Assembly (NCBI RefSeq): GCF_014652615.1
Contig: NZ_BMZD01000003.1
Span: 372,001 to 436,000 of the forward strand
DNA: 64,000 bases
Direction: 5' to 3'
Origin: Novosphingobium arvoryzae
GTDB taxonomy: Bacteria > Pseudomonadota > Alphaproteobacteria > Sphingomonadales > Sphingomonadaceae
Shown: in pieces, positions 17,875 to 26,987 of the stretch
Numbering within the stretch: the stretch's first letter is position 1
How the letters are laid out: each line of letters starts with the position of its first letter
Translations under genes and position numbers: made by a program
Notes under the pieces: model-generated
The model's database searches: none
What the model was told of the DNA's origin: nothing
What the model saw: the letters and a program-made list of their open reading frames with translations, nothing else

Positions 17875-19932
17875 ATGAAGACCCGCCTTCTGCTGACCGC
17901 CGCCGCGCTGGCCCTGACCGCCGCGCCCGCACTGGCCCAAACCGCCGCAGCCCCTGCCACAACCCCCGCCGCAACCCCCGCCGCAACCCAGCCCACTGCG
18001 GCCAAACCGCACTTCGGCACCTGGGGCGTGGACCTTTCGGCGATGGACACTTCGGTCAAGCCGGGTGACGATTTCCAGCGCTATACCAGCGGCAAGTGGC
18101 TCGACGCGACCGAGATTCCGGCCGACCGGCCCAGCGTGGGCGCCTTCAACGACTTGCGCGAAACCACCCAGGAACAGCTGCAGAAGCTGATCACCGAAGG
18201 CCCGGCCGACGCCAAGTATCGCGCGTTCTATGACAGCTACATGGATGAAGCGACGGTCGAGAAGCTGGGGCTGGCCCCGCTCAAGGCCGACCTTGCGGTG
18301 CTGGACGCGATCACGACCAAGCGCGATTTCGCGCGGTTCATGGGCACCACGGCCGGGCAGTTCGGGATTTCGCTGGTCGATGCGGGGCCCTATGCGGACT
18401 CGGCCGATCCGACCACCAACGTGCTGTGGATGAGCCAGGGCGGCATCGGCCTGCCGGAGCGCGAATACTACTTCTCGGACCAGTTCAAGGCCCAACGCAG
18501 CGCCTATGTCGCCTATATCGAGCGCACGATGAAGGCGATCGGCCATGCCAACCCCAAGGCTGCGGCCAAGACGATCATGGCGTTTGAAACGGCCATCGCC
18601 GAAGTCAGCTGGAAAGTGGCCGACCGCCGCGACATCGACAAGGTGAACAACCCGATGAGCAGCACCGAGCTGATGAGCTATGCGCCGGGCATTGAATGGG
18701 TGGCGCTGATGGACGGCGCGGGGATCGGCCTGCAGCCCCGGATCATCGTCAACGAAAATACCGCGATCCGGGACATCGCCTCGCTCTATGACAAGACCCC
18801 GCTCGAAACGCTGAAGCTGTGGCAGGCGTTCCACATCGCCGATCAGGCCGCGCCCTACCTGACCAAGGCGATGGTCGACAGCCGGTTCGAATACGTCAAG
18901 ACGCTGAGCGGCCAGACCCAGCAACGCCCGCGCTGGCGGCGCGCGGTGGCGCAGGTCGATGGCGCGCTGGGCGAACTGGTAGGGCAGGACTATGTCGCGC
19001 GCTACTTCCCGGCTTCATCGAAAGCCAAGATGGAAGCCCTGGTGGCCAACCTGAACCTCGCCATGGCCGACCGAATCAAGGCCAATGACTGGATGAGCGA
19101 ACCGACCAAGGCCGCCGCGCTGGAAAAGCTGGCCCGGATGGACGTGATGGTCGGCTATCCCGACAAGTTCCGCAACTATGACGCGCTGGAAGTGAAGGCC
19201 AGCGACCTGTACGGAAACATCAAGCGCGCGGGCAAGTTCAACTATGCCTACATGATGGCCGACCTGGGCCAGAAGGTGGACCGCAAGAAGTGGGGCATGA
19301 ACCCGCAGACGGTGAACGCCTATAACGGCGGGCTGGAAAACAAGATCGTGTTTCCGGCCGGCATCCTGCAGGCCCCGTTCTTCGATCCGGCAGCGGACGA
19401 TGCGGTCAACTATGGCGCGATCGGCGCGGTGATCGGGCACGAGATCATCCACGGCTTTGACGATCAGGGCCGCAAGATCGACGCCCACGGCGCGGTGCGC
19501 GACTGGTGGGCCGAAGGGGACGGCAAGCGGTTCGAGGAACGCGCCAAGGTGTTCGGCGACCAGTATGCCAAGTATGAGGCCGCCCCCGGCGCTTTCGTCA
19601 ACCCGGACCTGACGATGGGCGAGAACATCGCCGACCTCGCCGGGCTGCTGGTCACGCTCGACGCCTATCGCAAGTCGCTGAACGGCAAGGCTGCGCCGGT
19701 GATCGACGGGCTGACCGGGGAACAGCGCCTGTTCCTGGCCTTTGCCCAGGTCTGGCGCGGCAAGGCGCGCGAGGACGCGATCCGCAACCAGGTGGCGACC
19801 GATCCGCACAGCCCGCAGCGCTTCCGCCTGCTTGGGCCGACGCGCAATATCGAGGCGTGGTATCAGGCTTTCGGCGTGAAGCCGGGCGATGCGATGTACA
19901 TCGCGCCTGAACAGCGCGCGAAGATCTGGTAA
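17875..19932 (+). CDS. M13-family metallopeptidase (neprilysin/PepO type)
   Basis: 685 aa exported zinc endopeptidase acting on oligopeptides. A signal peptide (residues 1-22, ending ALA-Q) is followed by a Pro/Ala/Thr-rich spacer of about 25 residues and then the mature domain ([25 protein letters not shown]). The zinc site HEIIH is at 522-526, the third ligand is E583 in GENIADLAG, and the substrate-binding [16 protein letters not shown] segment precedes it. The C-terminal CxxW of many M13 enzymes is replaced by RAKIW. Start ATG 17875 follows GAGGGG. It diverges from uvrA and precedes a second peptidase gene by 68 bp. Confidence 0.95.
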   Translation: MKTRLLLTAAALALTAAPALAQTAAAPATTPAATPAATQPTAAKPHFGTWGVDLSAMDTSVKPGDDFQRYTSGKWLDATEIPADRPSVGAFNDLRETTQEQLQKLITEGPADAKYRAFYDSYMDEATVEKLGLAPLKADLAVLDAITTKRDFARFMGTTAGQFGISLVDAGPYADSADPTTNVLWMSQGGIGLPEREYYFSDQFKAQRSAYVAYIERTMKAIGHANPKAAAKTIMAFETAIAEVSWKVADRRDIDKVNNPMSSTELMSYAPGIEWVALMDGAGIGLQPRIIVNENTAIRDIASLYDKTPLETLKLWQAFHIADQAAPYLTKAMVDSRFEYVKTLSGQTQQRPRWRRAVAQVDGALGELVGQDYVARYFPASSKAKMEALVANLNLAMADRIKANDWMSEPTKAAALEKLARMDVMVGYPDKFRNYDALEVKASDLYGNIKRAGKFNYAYMMADLGQKVDRKKWGMNPQTVNAYNGGLENKIVFPAGILQAPFFDPAADDAVNYGAIGAVIGHEIIHGFDDQGRKIDAHGAVRDWWAEGDGKRFEERAKVFGDQYAKYEAAPGAFVNPDLTMGENIADLAGLLVTLDAYRKSLNGKAAPVIDGLTGEQRLFLAFAQVWRGKAREDAIRNQVATDPHSPQRFRLLGPTRNIEAWYQAFGVKPGDAMYIAPEQRAKIW

Positions 19933-20000
19933 ACACGGCTATCCGAATTGTCCGGGGCGGCTGTCACGCTGCCCCGGCATGGCCATTGCAAGGACGTTTC

Positions 20001-22172
20001 ATGCACAAGCTCGCACTCGTTTCGCTCTCCGCGCTCGCCATGGCCGGTTGTTCCGGCAAGGTTGAACCCGTCGCTTCGGTTCCCCCGGTCGCGGCGGCGC
20101 CGGAACCGGCGCCCTATGCCCCGGTGATCCCGGAAGGCACCGGAGTGTTCGCGCAGCCCTCCACCCTGCCGTTCCAGACCCCCGATTTCAGCAAGATCAG
20201 GGACAGCGATTTCCAGCCCGCGATCGAACAGGGGATCGCGATCAATCAGGCAGAGATCGAGGCGATTGCCAACAACCCGGCCGAGCCGACCTTTGAAAAC
20301 ACGATGGTCGCGATGGAGAAATCCGGCCAGATGCTGACCCGCGCCTATTACGTGTTCAGCGCGCTGACCTCTGCCAACACCAACGACACGCTGGACAAGG
20401 TCGACAGCGCCACCGCGCCGAAACTGGCTGCGTTGCGCGACGCGATCTACCTCAACGACAAGCTGTTCGCGCGGGTCAAGTCGCTGTACGACCGCCGGGA
20501 CAGCCTTGGCCTGGCCGCCGACGAGCAGCGCCTGCTCAAGCTGACCTATGACCGCTTCGTGCAGAACGGCGCGATGCTGCAAGGCGCGGACAAGGAAAAG
20601 CTGAAGTCGCTGAATGGCCGCATTTCCACGCTTCAGACCGAGTTCGGGCAGAAGCTCACGGCTGGCACGCGCGATGCCGCGCTGGTGGTGAACACCAGGG
20701 CGGAACTGGCCGGACTGTCCGAAGCCGAAATCGCCACCGCGGCCAAGGCGGCTGCGGATCGGGGCATGAAGGGCAAGTTCCTGCTGCCGCTGCAGAACAC
20801 CACCCAGCAGCCCTTGCTCGCCAAGCTGTCCAACCGCGCCACGCGCAAGGCGCTGTATGAAGCCAGCTGGAACCGCAGCGAGCGGGGCGGAGCGAACGAC
20901 ACCCGCGCGCTGATCTCCGAGCTGGCGCAGCTGCGCGCTGAAAAGGCCCAGCTGCTCGGCTTTGCCGACTATGCCAGCTTCACCATGTCGGACCAGATGG
21001 CCAAGACCCCCGGCAATGCGCTGAAGTTCATGGAAGGCCTCGTCCCCGCCCTCGCCGCTGCGCAAAAGCGCGAGGCCGAGGAAATCGACGCGCTGATCAA
21101 GCGCAGCGGCGGCAAGTTCAGCGTCGAGCCGTGGGACTGGGATTACTATGCCGAGCGCCTGCGCAAGGAGAAGTATGCCTTCGACGAAAGCCAGGTGAAG
21201 CCGTACTTCGAGATCACCAACGTGCTGGAAAACGGCGTATTCTTCGCGGCGAACCAGCTTTACGGGCTGACCTTCAGGAAGCGCGACGACCTGCCGGTCT
21301 ATCATCCGGACGTCACCGTCTACACGGTCTATGACAAGGACGGCAGCGAGATGGCGTTGTTCTATTTCGACCCGTGGAAGCGCGATAACAAGCAGGGCGG
21401 CGCGTGGATGTCGAACTTCGTCGACCAGTCGCACCTGATGGGTACCAAGCCGGTCGTGTTCAACGTCCAGAACTCGCCCAAGCCCGCGCCGGGGCAGCCG
21501 CTGCTGATCAGCTTCACCGATGCGGAAACGATGTTCCACGAATTCGGCCACGCGCTCCACGGCATCCTGTCAAACCAGCGCTATCCGTCGATTTCGGGGG
21601 CCAGCACCGCACGCGACTTCGTGGAATTCCCCAGCCAGTTCAACGAAAACTGGATGACCGAGCCGCGCGTGTTCGCCAACTTTGCCAAGCATTACCAGAC
21701 CGGCGCACCGATGCCGAAGGACCTGGTCGCCAAGGTGGAGCGCGCCGCGCGCTTCAACCAGGGCTATGCGCTGGGCGAGGCGCTGACTGCCGCGATCCTC
21801 GACCAGAAATGGCACGCCCTGCCCGCCAGCGCCGGCCGGCAGGACGTCAACGCGTTCGAAAACCAGGCGCTCGGCTCGCTCGGCCTGCTCACCGCCAAGG
21901 TGCCGCCGCGCTATCGCACCAGCTATTTCCGCCACATCTGGGGCGGCGGCTATGCGGCGGGCTATTACGCCTATCAGTGGACCGAGATGCTGAACCACGA
22001 CGCATTCCAGTGGTTCGTCGAGAACGGCGGCATGACCCGTGAAAACGGCCAGCGTTTCCGCGACATGGTGCTGAGCCAGGGCAACAGCAAGGACTACGCC
22101 GAGATGTACCGTGCCTTCGCGGGCCGCGATCCCGGCGTGGACCCGATGCTCAAGGCCCGCGGCCTGAAGTAA
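20001..22172 (+). CDS. M3-family metallopeptidase (dipeptidyl carboxypeptidase Dcp-like), lipoprotein
   Basis: 723 aa. The N-terminus carries a lipobox (LSALAMAGC), so it is probably anchored in the envelope, unlike cytoplasmic Dcp/OpdA. A Pro/Ala spacer leads to the M3 helical domain. Zinc site HEFGH is at residues 513-517, in the context ETMFHEFGHALHGIL, with the downstream ligand region SGASTARDFVEFPSQFNENWM. Start ATG 20001 follows AAGGA. It lies directly after the M13 peptidase gene and the two probably form an exported peptide-degrading pair. Its last 23 bp overlap, tail to tail, the cobalamin ATPase gene. Confidence 0.95.
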   Translation: MHKLALVSLSALAMAGCSGKVEPVASVPPVAAAPEPAPYAPVIPEGTGVFAQPSTLPFQTPDFSKIRDSDFQPAIEQGIAINQAEIEAIANNPAEPTFENTMVAMEKSGQMLTRAYYVFSALTSANTNDTLDKVDSATAPKLAALRDAIYLNDKLFARVKSLYDRRDSLGLAADEQRLLKLTYDRFVQNGAMLQGADKEKLKSLNGRISTLQTEFGQKLTAGTRDAALVVNTRAELAGLSEAEIATAAKAAADRGMKGKFLLPLQNTTQQPLLAKLSNRATRKALYEASWNRSERGGANDTRALISELAQLRAEKAQLLGFADYASFTMSDQMAKTPGNALKFMEGLVPALAAAQKREAEEIDALIKRSGGKFSVEPWDWDYYAERLRKEKYAFDESQVKPYFEITNVLENGVFFAANQLYGLTFRKRDDLPVYHPDVTVYTVYDKDGSEMALFYFDPWKRDNKQGGAWMSNFVDQSHLMGTKPVVFNVQNSPKPAPGQPLLISFTDAETMFHEFGHALHGILSNQRYPSISGASTARDFVEFPSQFNENWMTEPRVFANFAKHYQTGAPMPKDLVAKVERAARFNQGYALGEALTAAILDQKWHALPASAGRQDVNAFENQALGSLGLLTAKVPPRYRTSYFRHIWGGGYAAGYYAYQWTEMLNHDAFQWFVENGGMTRENGQRFRDMVLSQGNSKDYAEMYRAFAGRDPGVDPMLKARGLK

Positions 22173-22914
22173 CGCAACCGGGAAGCAATGCCCGTGCGCC
22201 CGGCTCTCCCAGCCAGCGCGCGGGTACGCCCCACACCGCGCCGATCAGCTGCTCGGTCAGCACCGCTTCGGGCGAACCGTCGGCAACCAGCGCGCCGCGG
22301 TCCAGCACCAGCACGCGGTCGGCAAAGTTCATCGCCTGCGCCAGGTCGTGCAGCACCAGCACCACCCCCAGCCCGCGATCCCGCGCAAGGGCGCGCAACT
22401 GTCCCAGCAGCGCCAGCTGATGGGCCAGATCCAGATTGGCCAGCGGCTCGTCCGCCAGCAGCCAGCGCGGTTCCCCCGCCAGCACCCGCGCCAGCAGCGC
22501 CCGCGCCCGTTCGCCGCCTGACAGCTGCGACAGTGGACGGCTGCGCAAGGGTTCCAGTTGCAGCGCCGTGAGCGCGGCCTGCACCGCCGCAGCATCAGCC
22601 GCCGCACCGCTGCGCCACGGCAGACGACCCAAGGCGGCAAGCGTTTCGACGGTAACGTCCCATGCCACTTCGGCACTCTGCGGCAGGTAGCCGATGGCTT
22701 GGGCGCGGGCAGTGGCCGCCATCCGGCGAAGCGGAGCATCTTGCAGCGAAACGCTGCCGCGATCAGGCATGACCAACCCGGCCAACGCCCCCAGCAGCGA
22801 TGATTTGCCAGCGCCGTTCGGGCCGCAAATGACTGTCATCTCGCAGGGATTCAGCGTGACCGAAACATCGGCCAAACGCCCCGCCAACGTCAGGTTTGCG
22901 CCGCCCAGCATCAT
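22150..22914 (-). CDS. btuD: Cobalamin/metal-chelate ABC transporter, ATP-binding protein
   Basis: 254 aa ATPase of the FecE/BtuD group that powers uptake through the adjacent permease. Walker A is GPNGAGKSS, the signature LSGGERARA, Walker B RWLLADEPLANLDL and the switch His is in LVLHDLAQAM. ATG 22914 overlaps the permease TGA (ATGA). Its 3' end overlaps the convergent M3 peptidase gene by 23 bp. It is the last gene of the riboswitch-controlled btuB-F-C-D operon, which assigns it to vitamin B12. Confidence 0.92.
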   Translation of the reverse strand: MMLGGANLTLAGRLADVSVTLNPCEMTVICGPNGAGKSSLLGALAGLVMPDRGSVSLQDAPLRRMAATARAQAIGYLPQSAEVAWDVTVETLAALGRLPWRSGAAADAAAVQAALTALQLEPLRSRPLSQLSGGERARALLARVLAGEPRWLLADEPLANLDLAHQLALLGQLRALARDRGLGVVLVLHDLAQAMNFADRVLVLDRGALVADGSPEAVLTEQLIGAVWGVPARWLGEPGARALLPGCVTSGRGP

Positions 22915-23873
22915 GCCAGCTCCCGCCGCAACCGCAGCAGCAGGTGCAGGAAAAACGGCGCGCCCAACAGCGACAGCGCGATACCGAGGCGCAGTTCACC
23001 GCCCGCGAGCGGCACGATCCGGCACAGACAGTCGGCCACCAGCAGCAACAAGGCACCGGCCAGCGCGCTCGGCACGATCAGGCTGGACGGGCGGCGGTCG
23101 GTCAGCGGGCGGACGAAGTGCGGCACCATCAAGCCGACGAACCCGATGATCCCCGCGACGGCCACCCCGGCCCCGACGGTCAGCCCGATCCCGGCGATCA
23201 TCAGTCGTTGCAGGCGCTGCGGATCGATCCCCAACGAGCGCGCGGCGACTTCGCCCAGCGTCAGCGCATCGAGGCTGCGCCCGGCGCGCAGCAGCACGGC
23301 GATACCGGCGAGGGTCAAGGGCGCGGCAATCCACACATCCGCCCAGCCGCGATCGACCAGCGCGCCCATCAGCCAGGTCACGATCTCGCTCATCGCGAAG
23401 GGCGTGGGCGAAAGGCTGATCGCCAGGCTCATCAGCGCGCCCGCCAGGCTGGCGATCATCATCCCCGCCAGCGTGAACAGCAGCACCCCGCCGCTGCGGC
23501 CCGCAATCGCGCCGAGCAGTGCCATCGCCCCGCCCGCGCCAGCCAGCGCGAACAGCGGCAGCGCCCAGCCGCTCGCCGCCCAGCCGGTCCAGAAGCTCAG
23601 CACCGCGCCCAGCGCCGCGCCGGGGGCAATCCCGAACAAGCCCGGATCGGCCAGCGGATTGCGCAGATAGCCCTGCATCGCCGCCCCCGCCGCGCCCAGC
23701 CCCGCGCCGAGCACCAGCGCCAGCACCGCGCGCGGCAGGCGCAATTCGGCAAAGATCACCGCAGCATTGGGGAGCTGCGGATCGAACGGATCGATCCACA
23801 CCCGGCCAGCCAGCAGCGAGAGCGGCACGGCAATCGCCAGCGCCAGCAGCAGCCATGCGTTGAGCCGGGTCAC
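22911..23873 (-). CDS. btuC: Cobalamin ABC transporter permease (FecCD/BtuC family)
   Basis: 320 aa inner-membrane permease with about ten membrane segments. Hallmarks are RLPRAVLALVLGAGL, GAAMQGYLRNPLADPG and GFVGLMVPHFVRPLTDRR, followed by the C-terminal helices. The preferred start is GTG 23873, whose TGA overlap (GTGA) couples it to the binding-protein gene; an upstream ATG in the same frame would overlap that gene by about 67 bp. Cobalamin specificity comes from the riboswitch and btuB neighbour. Confidence 0.92.
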   Translation of the reverse strand: MTRLNAWLLLALAIAVPLSLLAGRVWIDPFDPQLPNAAVIFAELRLPRAVLALVLGAGLGAAGAAMQGYLRNPLADPGLFGIAPGAALGAVLSFWTGWAASGWALPLFALAGAGGAMALLGAIAGRSGGVLLFTLAGMMIASLAGALMSLAISLSPTPFAMSEIVTWLMGALVDRGWADVWIAAPLTLAGIAVLLRAGRSLDALTLGEVAARSLGIDPQRLQRLMIAGIGLTVGAGVAVAGIIGFVGLMVPHFVRPLTDRRPSSLIVPSALAGALLLLVADCLCRIVPLAGGELRLGIALSLLGAPFFLHLLLRLRRELA

Positions 23874-24700
23874 AGCGCCCGCCGCACTTCGGCCAGCCGC
23901 CCGGCAGCACGGATGATTGTCGGCCCGCCGCACCACAGCAGGTTGGCGTCCAGCGGCGCGCGCGTGGTCTTGTCCCCCAGCGCACCCAGCGCCGGATGGC
24001 GCAGCAGCCGGTCCTCGTTGCCATGCAGGCTGCCCGCAGTGAGGATCACGCGCGGCGGATCGGCCAGCACCTGTTCCAGCGGCAACAGATCCGCCTGACG
24101 CAAGCCGCGCGCGGCGGCAGCGTTGGTGAAGCCGGTGTGGGTCAACAGGTCCGCAATCAGGGTGTCCGGCCCCGGCACCATCCCGCCCGATTGCCAGACC
24201 AGCGCGGGCACCGGCGCGCCGCCCGTGGGCCGCGCTGCCGCCAGTGCGGCGTCGATCCGTGCGACCAGCGCCTCACCGCGCTGCGGATGTCCGGCAAGCG
24301 CTGCAATCTGGCGCACTTGCGCGCGGCTATCGGCCACCGTCTGGGCAATCGGCAGCAATTCCAGCCGCGCGCCCAGCCGTTCGAGCGCGCCGCGCGTGGC
24401 GAGGGCCATGAAGTTGCCGGACAGGACAACGTCAGGCCGCAGTGCCGCGACTTCCTCCACCGTCCCGCCCACGGCGCGAAACCGGCGGGCCAGCGCGACG
24501 TCCATCGAACTGGACGCGGGATCTTGGCTATAGCTGGACAGCGCCAGAACTTGCTCCGGATCGGCCACTTCGGCCAGGATCGCGTCGGTGCAAGGGTTCA
24601 GGCTGACGATCCGCGGCAACGGCGCCGCCGCCTCTCGCGCCGGGGCCACGGTGCAAGCACCCAGCGCCAGCGCGATCAGCGGCGGCAGTGCCCTTACCAC
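23870..24700 (-). CDS. btuF: Periplasmic cobalamin-binding protein (BtuF-like), lipoprotein
   Basis: 276 aa class III solute-binding protein. GTG start at 24700. The signal sequence ends in the lipobox ALALGAC, suggesting membrane anchoring as in many BtuF/FhuD relatives. The mature domain opens with PRIVSLNPCTDAILAEV and continues with VEEVAALRPDVVLSG and LLPLEQVLADPPRVILTAG, typical of this fold. Its start overlaps the end of btuB by 7 bp. It delivers B12 from the outer-membrane receptor to BtuCD. Confidence 0.9.
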   Translation of the reverse strand: MVRALPPLIALALGACTVAPAREAAAPLPRIVSLNPCTDAILAEVADPEQVLALSSYSQDPASSSMDVALARRFRAVGGTVEEVAALRPDVVLSGNFMALATRGALERLGARLELLPIAQTVADSRAQVRQIAALAGHPQRGEALVARIDAALAAARPTGGAPVPALVWQSGGMVPGPDTLIADLLTHTGFTNAAAARGLRQADLLPLEQVLADPPRVILTAGSLHGNEDRLLRHPALGALGDKTTRAPLDANLLWCGGPTIIRAAGRLAEVRRAL

Positions 24701-26583
24701 CGCGCCCGGACCCCGGCATAGGCCGAGCGGCCATATGTGCCGTATCCGGCGACCGTCTGGTAGCGCTTGTTGCCCAGGTTCTCGACCCGGCCAAACAGCT
24801 CAACCTGCTCCGTCACCGGCAGGCTGGCCCGCACCGTTACCAGCGCGAAGCCATCCAGCCGGGTGAAGTTGCCCGCGTCGTCAAAGCTTTCCGACACGAC
24901 GCGCAAGTCCGCGCCCAGCTTCAACCCGGCCAGCGGCGTGGTCCAGTCCAGCCCGGTGCTGAACGCGTGGCGCGGGCGGCGGGCCAGATCCTTGCCGGTC
25001 TGGCGGTTCACGGACTTGGTGTAGCTGTAGCTGGCATAGCCGCGCAGCCCCTCGGTCAACTCGCCCGTCAGTTCCGCCTCAACCCCTTCGGCGCGGGCGC
25101 GGGCGGTGTTGAAATAGCCGGAAGGCCAGACGTAGTCGATCAGGTTGCGGCTGTCGCGGCGGAACAACGTGACGGCGAAGTGGCGATAGCCGCCCCGGTC
25201 GCCCAGCTCGATCCCCGCGTCAAACGCGGTGGACGTTTCCGGACGCAGCGCCACGTTCCCGCCATAGCCATAAAGCTGATACAGCGTCGGGGCCTTGAAC
25301 CCCTCGCCAAAGCTGGCGCGCAGGCGCAGGTTGTCGCTCAGATCGACCGCGCCATTGGCCCCGAAGGTCCAGTGCGAACCGAACCGGTCGTGATCGTCGA
25401 GCCGCACCCCACCGGTCAGATGCACCCCGCCGCCATGATAACCCAGCAGCGCGTGGCCGCTCGACAGGCGGGCTTCCTGCCGCGCGTCAAACGTGGTCGA
25501 AAACCGCGTCCATTCGCTGTCCGCGCCGAAATCGAGCACGAACTTGTCGCTGAGATCAGCCCGGCCCTTGACGTCGGCGCGCCAGCTGCGACCGGTGGTT
25601 TCAAAATTCGGTGCGGCTCCGAACGTCGGATCGTAATAGGCGCGGCGCGTGTCTGACAGGGCAATTCCCGCCGCCAGCTTCAGGTCGTTGCCGGAGTAAT
25701 CCAGCCCGACCCGGCCCGAACCCTGCCGGGTGGTCTGGTATTCGGGCGTATCGGCAAAGGTATAGTTCGGCGCGGGATAGCCATCGAAGTGGACCTTGCT
25801 GTCCGCATAGCGACCCACCGCCCGCAGCCACAGGTCTGGCACCAGCGCCACCCCGCCCTGCACCGTGCCATGCCACTGGCGAAACCCGTCCGGCTCCGTC
25901 CCGGCGGCATAGGCGGAAATCCCGTCGGTCCGGGCATAGCCACCGCTGACGGCAACGTTATAGCCATTGCCCGCAGTCCCCGCGCTGGCCCCGGTAGTCA
26001 GACTGTCATGCGCGCCGTATTCCAGCGATCCGGTCACGCCGTTCGGCACCTTGGTGGTCACCGCCAGCACGCCGCCCATGGCATCGCTGCCCCAGGCCAC
26101 GCTGTTCGATCCGCGCAGCAGTTCCAGCTTGCCCACGCTGCCGGTCAGCAGCGTGCCCAGGTCGAACCCGCCGCCCGGCGAGGCGACATCGGCCATGCGC
26201 ACGCCGTCAATCGTCACCAGCAGTTGCTGCGAATTGGCGCCGCGCACGAACAGGCTGGTCTGGCTGCCGAGGCCACCGCTGCGCGCGGTGGTCACGCCGG
26301 GTAGGCGCTCCAGCACGCGGGTCAGGTCTGGTCCCTGCACCGCCTCGATCTCGTCCCGGCCGACCACGCTGATCGACTGGCCAGAGCGCACCAGCGGTTC
26401 CACCTGGCCGGTGGCGACCACGGTGATGTAGGTATCACGGTAGGGGTGATAGAGGACTAGTTCCTCACCGCGCTCATCATCGACTGCGGTATCGGCAGCG
26501 GCATCCTGGGCCACCGCCGGAGCGGTGGACAGCAGCGAACAACCCAGCAAAAACAGATATTTCAAACGCAATACTCCCGTCAT
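24694..26583 (-). CDS. btuB: TonB-dependent vitamin B12 receptor
   Basis: 629 aa outer-membrane receptor. Signal peptide residues 1-24 (LFLLGCSLLSTAPAVAQ), a TonB-box-like TYITVVATG, a plug with SISVVGRDEIEAVQGPDL, LERLPGVTTARSGGLG and KLELLRGSNSVAWGSDAMGG, and a barrel ending RSAYAGVRARW with the terminal aromatic. The start ATG 26583 lies inside a perfect hairpin and downstream of a cobalamin riboswitch, which supports B12 as substrate. It is the first gene of the btuB-F-C-D operon. Upstream in-frame codons to 26703 run through the riboswitch and are non-coding. Confidence 0.93.
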   Translation of the reverse strand: MTGVLRLKYLFLLGCSLLSTAPAVAQDAAADTAVDDERGEELVLYHPYRDTYITVVATGQVEPLVRSGQSISVVGRDEIEAVQGPDLTRVLERLPGVTTARSGGLGSQTSLFVRGANSQQLLVTIDGVRMADVASPGGGFDLGTLLTGSVGKLELLRGSNSVAWGSDAMGGVLAVTTKVPNGVTGSLEYGAHDSLTTGASAGTAGNGYNVAVSGGYARTDGISAYAAGTEPDGFRQWHGTVQGGVALVPDLWLRAVGRYADSKVHFDGYPAPNYTFADTPEYQTTRQGSGRVGLDYSGNDLKLAAGIALSDTRRAYYDPTFGAAPNFETTGRSWRADVKGRADLSDKFVLDFGADSEWTRFSTTFDARQEARLSSGHALLGYHGGGVHLTGGVRLDDHDRFGSHWTFGANGAVDLSDNLRLRASFGEGFKAPTLYQLYGYGGNVALRPETSTAFDAGIELGDRGGYRHFAVTLFRRDSRNLIDYVWPSGYFNTARARAEGVEAELTGELTEGLRGYASYSYTKSVNRQTGKDLARRPRHAFSTGLDWTTPLAGLKLGADLRVVSESFDDAGNFTRLDGFALVTVRASLPVTEQVELFGRVENLGNKRYQTVAGYGTYGRSAYAGVRARW

Positions 26584-26601
26584 GAACGAATGCCGTTCAT
26601 G
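26581..26601 (-). promoter_or_regulatory. Hairpin over the btuB start codon with six-codon mini-ORF
   Basis: CATGAACG and CGTTCATG form a perfect 8-bp stem with a 5-base loop. The btuB ATG (26583-26581) is in the 3' arm. A second ATG at 26600 in the 5' arm opens a six-codon frame (MNGIRS) that stops in TGA overlapping the btuB ATG. This could be part of the riboswitch expression platform, controlling translation. Confidence 0.5.
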
Positions 26602-26674
26602 GCGAGAGGACCCGCACGAATTCGCGGGACCACGCTGCATTCCGGTACACCCCGCCCGGCGCGGAACGACCGTC

Positions 26675-26862
26675 ATCGGCAGGTCTCCTGGCTCCCGGAT
26701 CAACGCTTGCCGCCTGCCTTCCCGGTTGCCCAGTGGCGTGGGTGGCGGCTCGCTCCCCGGTCACAGTTGCGGGGGCAGCGCGGGCATTCCACCCGCTTCC
26801 CTCTTAGGCCAGCTTGCGCTGGCAACCCATGACGTGGGGTGGCCTTTAGGCCGGGTTGCCGC
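26675..26862 (-). ncRNA. Cobalamin riboswitch
   Basis: Read on the minus strand, the conserved blocks occur in order: GAGGGAAGCGGGTGGAAT, then GCTGCCCCCGCAACTGTGAC, the B12-box type GCCACTG, and the 3' closing segment GGAGCCAGGAGACCTGCCG. This is the classical adenosylcobalamin riboswitch. It lies about 90 nt upstream of btuB and should shut the operon down when B12 is plentiful. Ends are approximate. Confidence 0.95.
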
Positions 26863-26987
26863 CGCGCGCAAGGGCGGCACCGAATAGTGCGATTTCTTAA
26901 CCGCTTAACGGATAGAGCCCGCCTTGTCCCGCAACGGCACGGCGCGAACCACGTGGGTGCGCGCACGGCCAAAGCGGGTTACGCGCC

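Noticed and set aside
17626..18924. N-terminal extension of uvrA by over 400 codons
   Set aside because: The extra part is antisense to the M13 peptidase gene and runs through the LexA box; UvrA proteins start at MSLSKIV-like sequence.
26584..26703. btuB coding extension through the leader
   Set aside because: The stretch contains the 3' part of the cobalamin riboswitch and encodes no signal peptide; the signal peptide begins at 26583.
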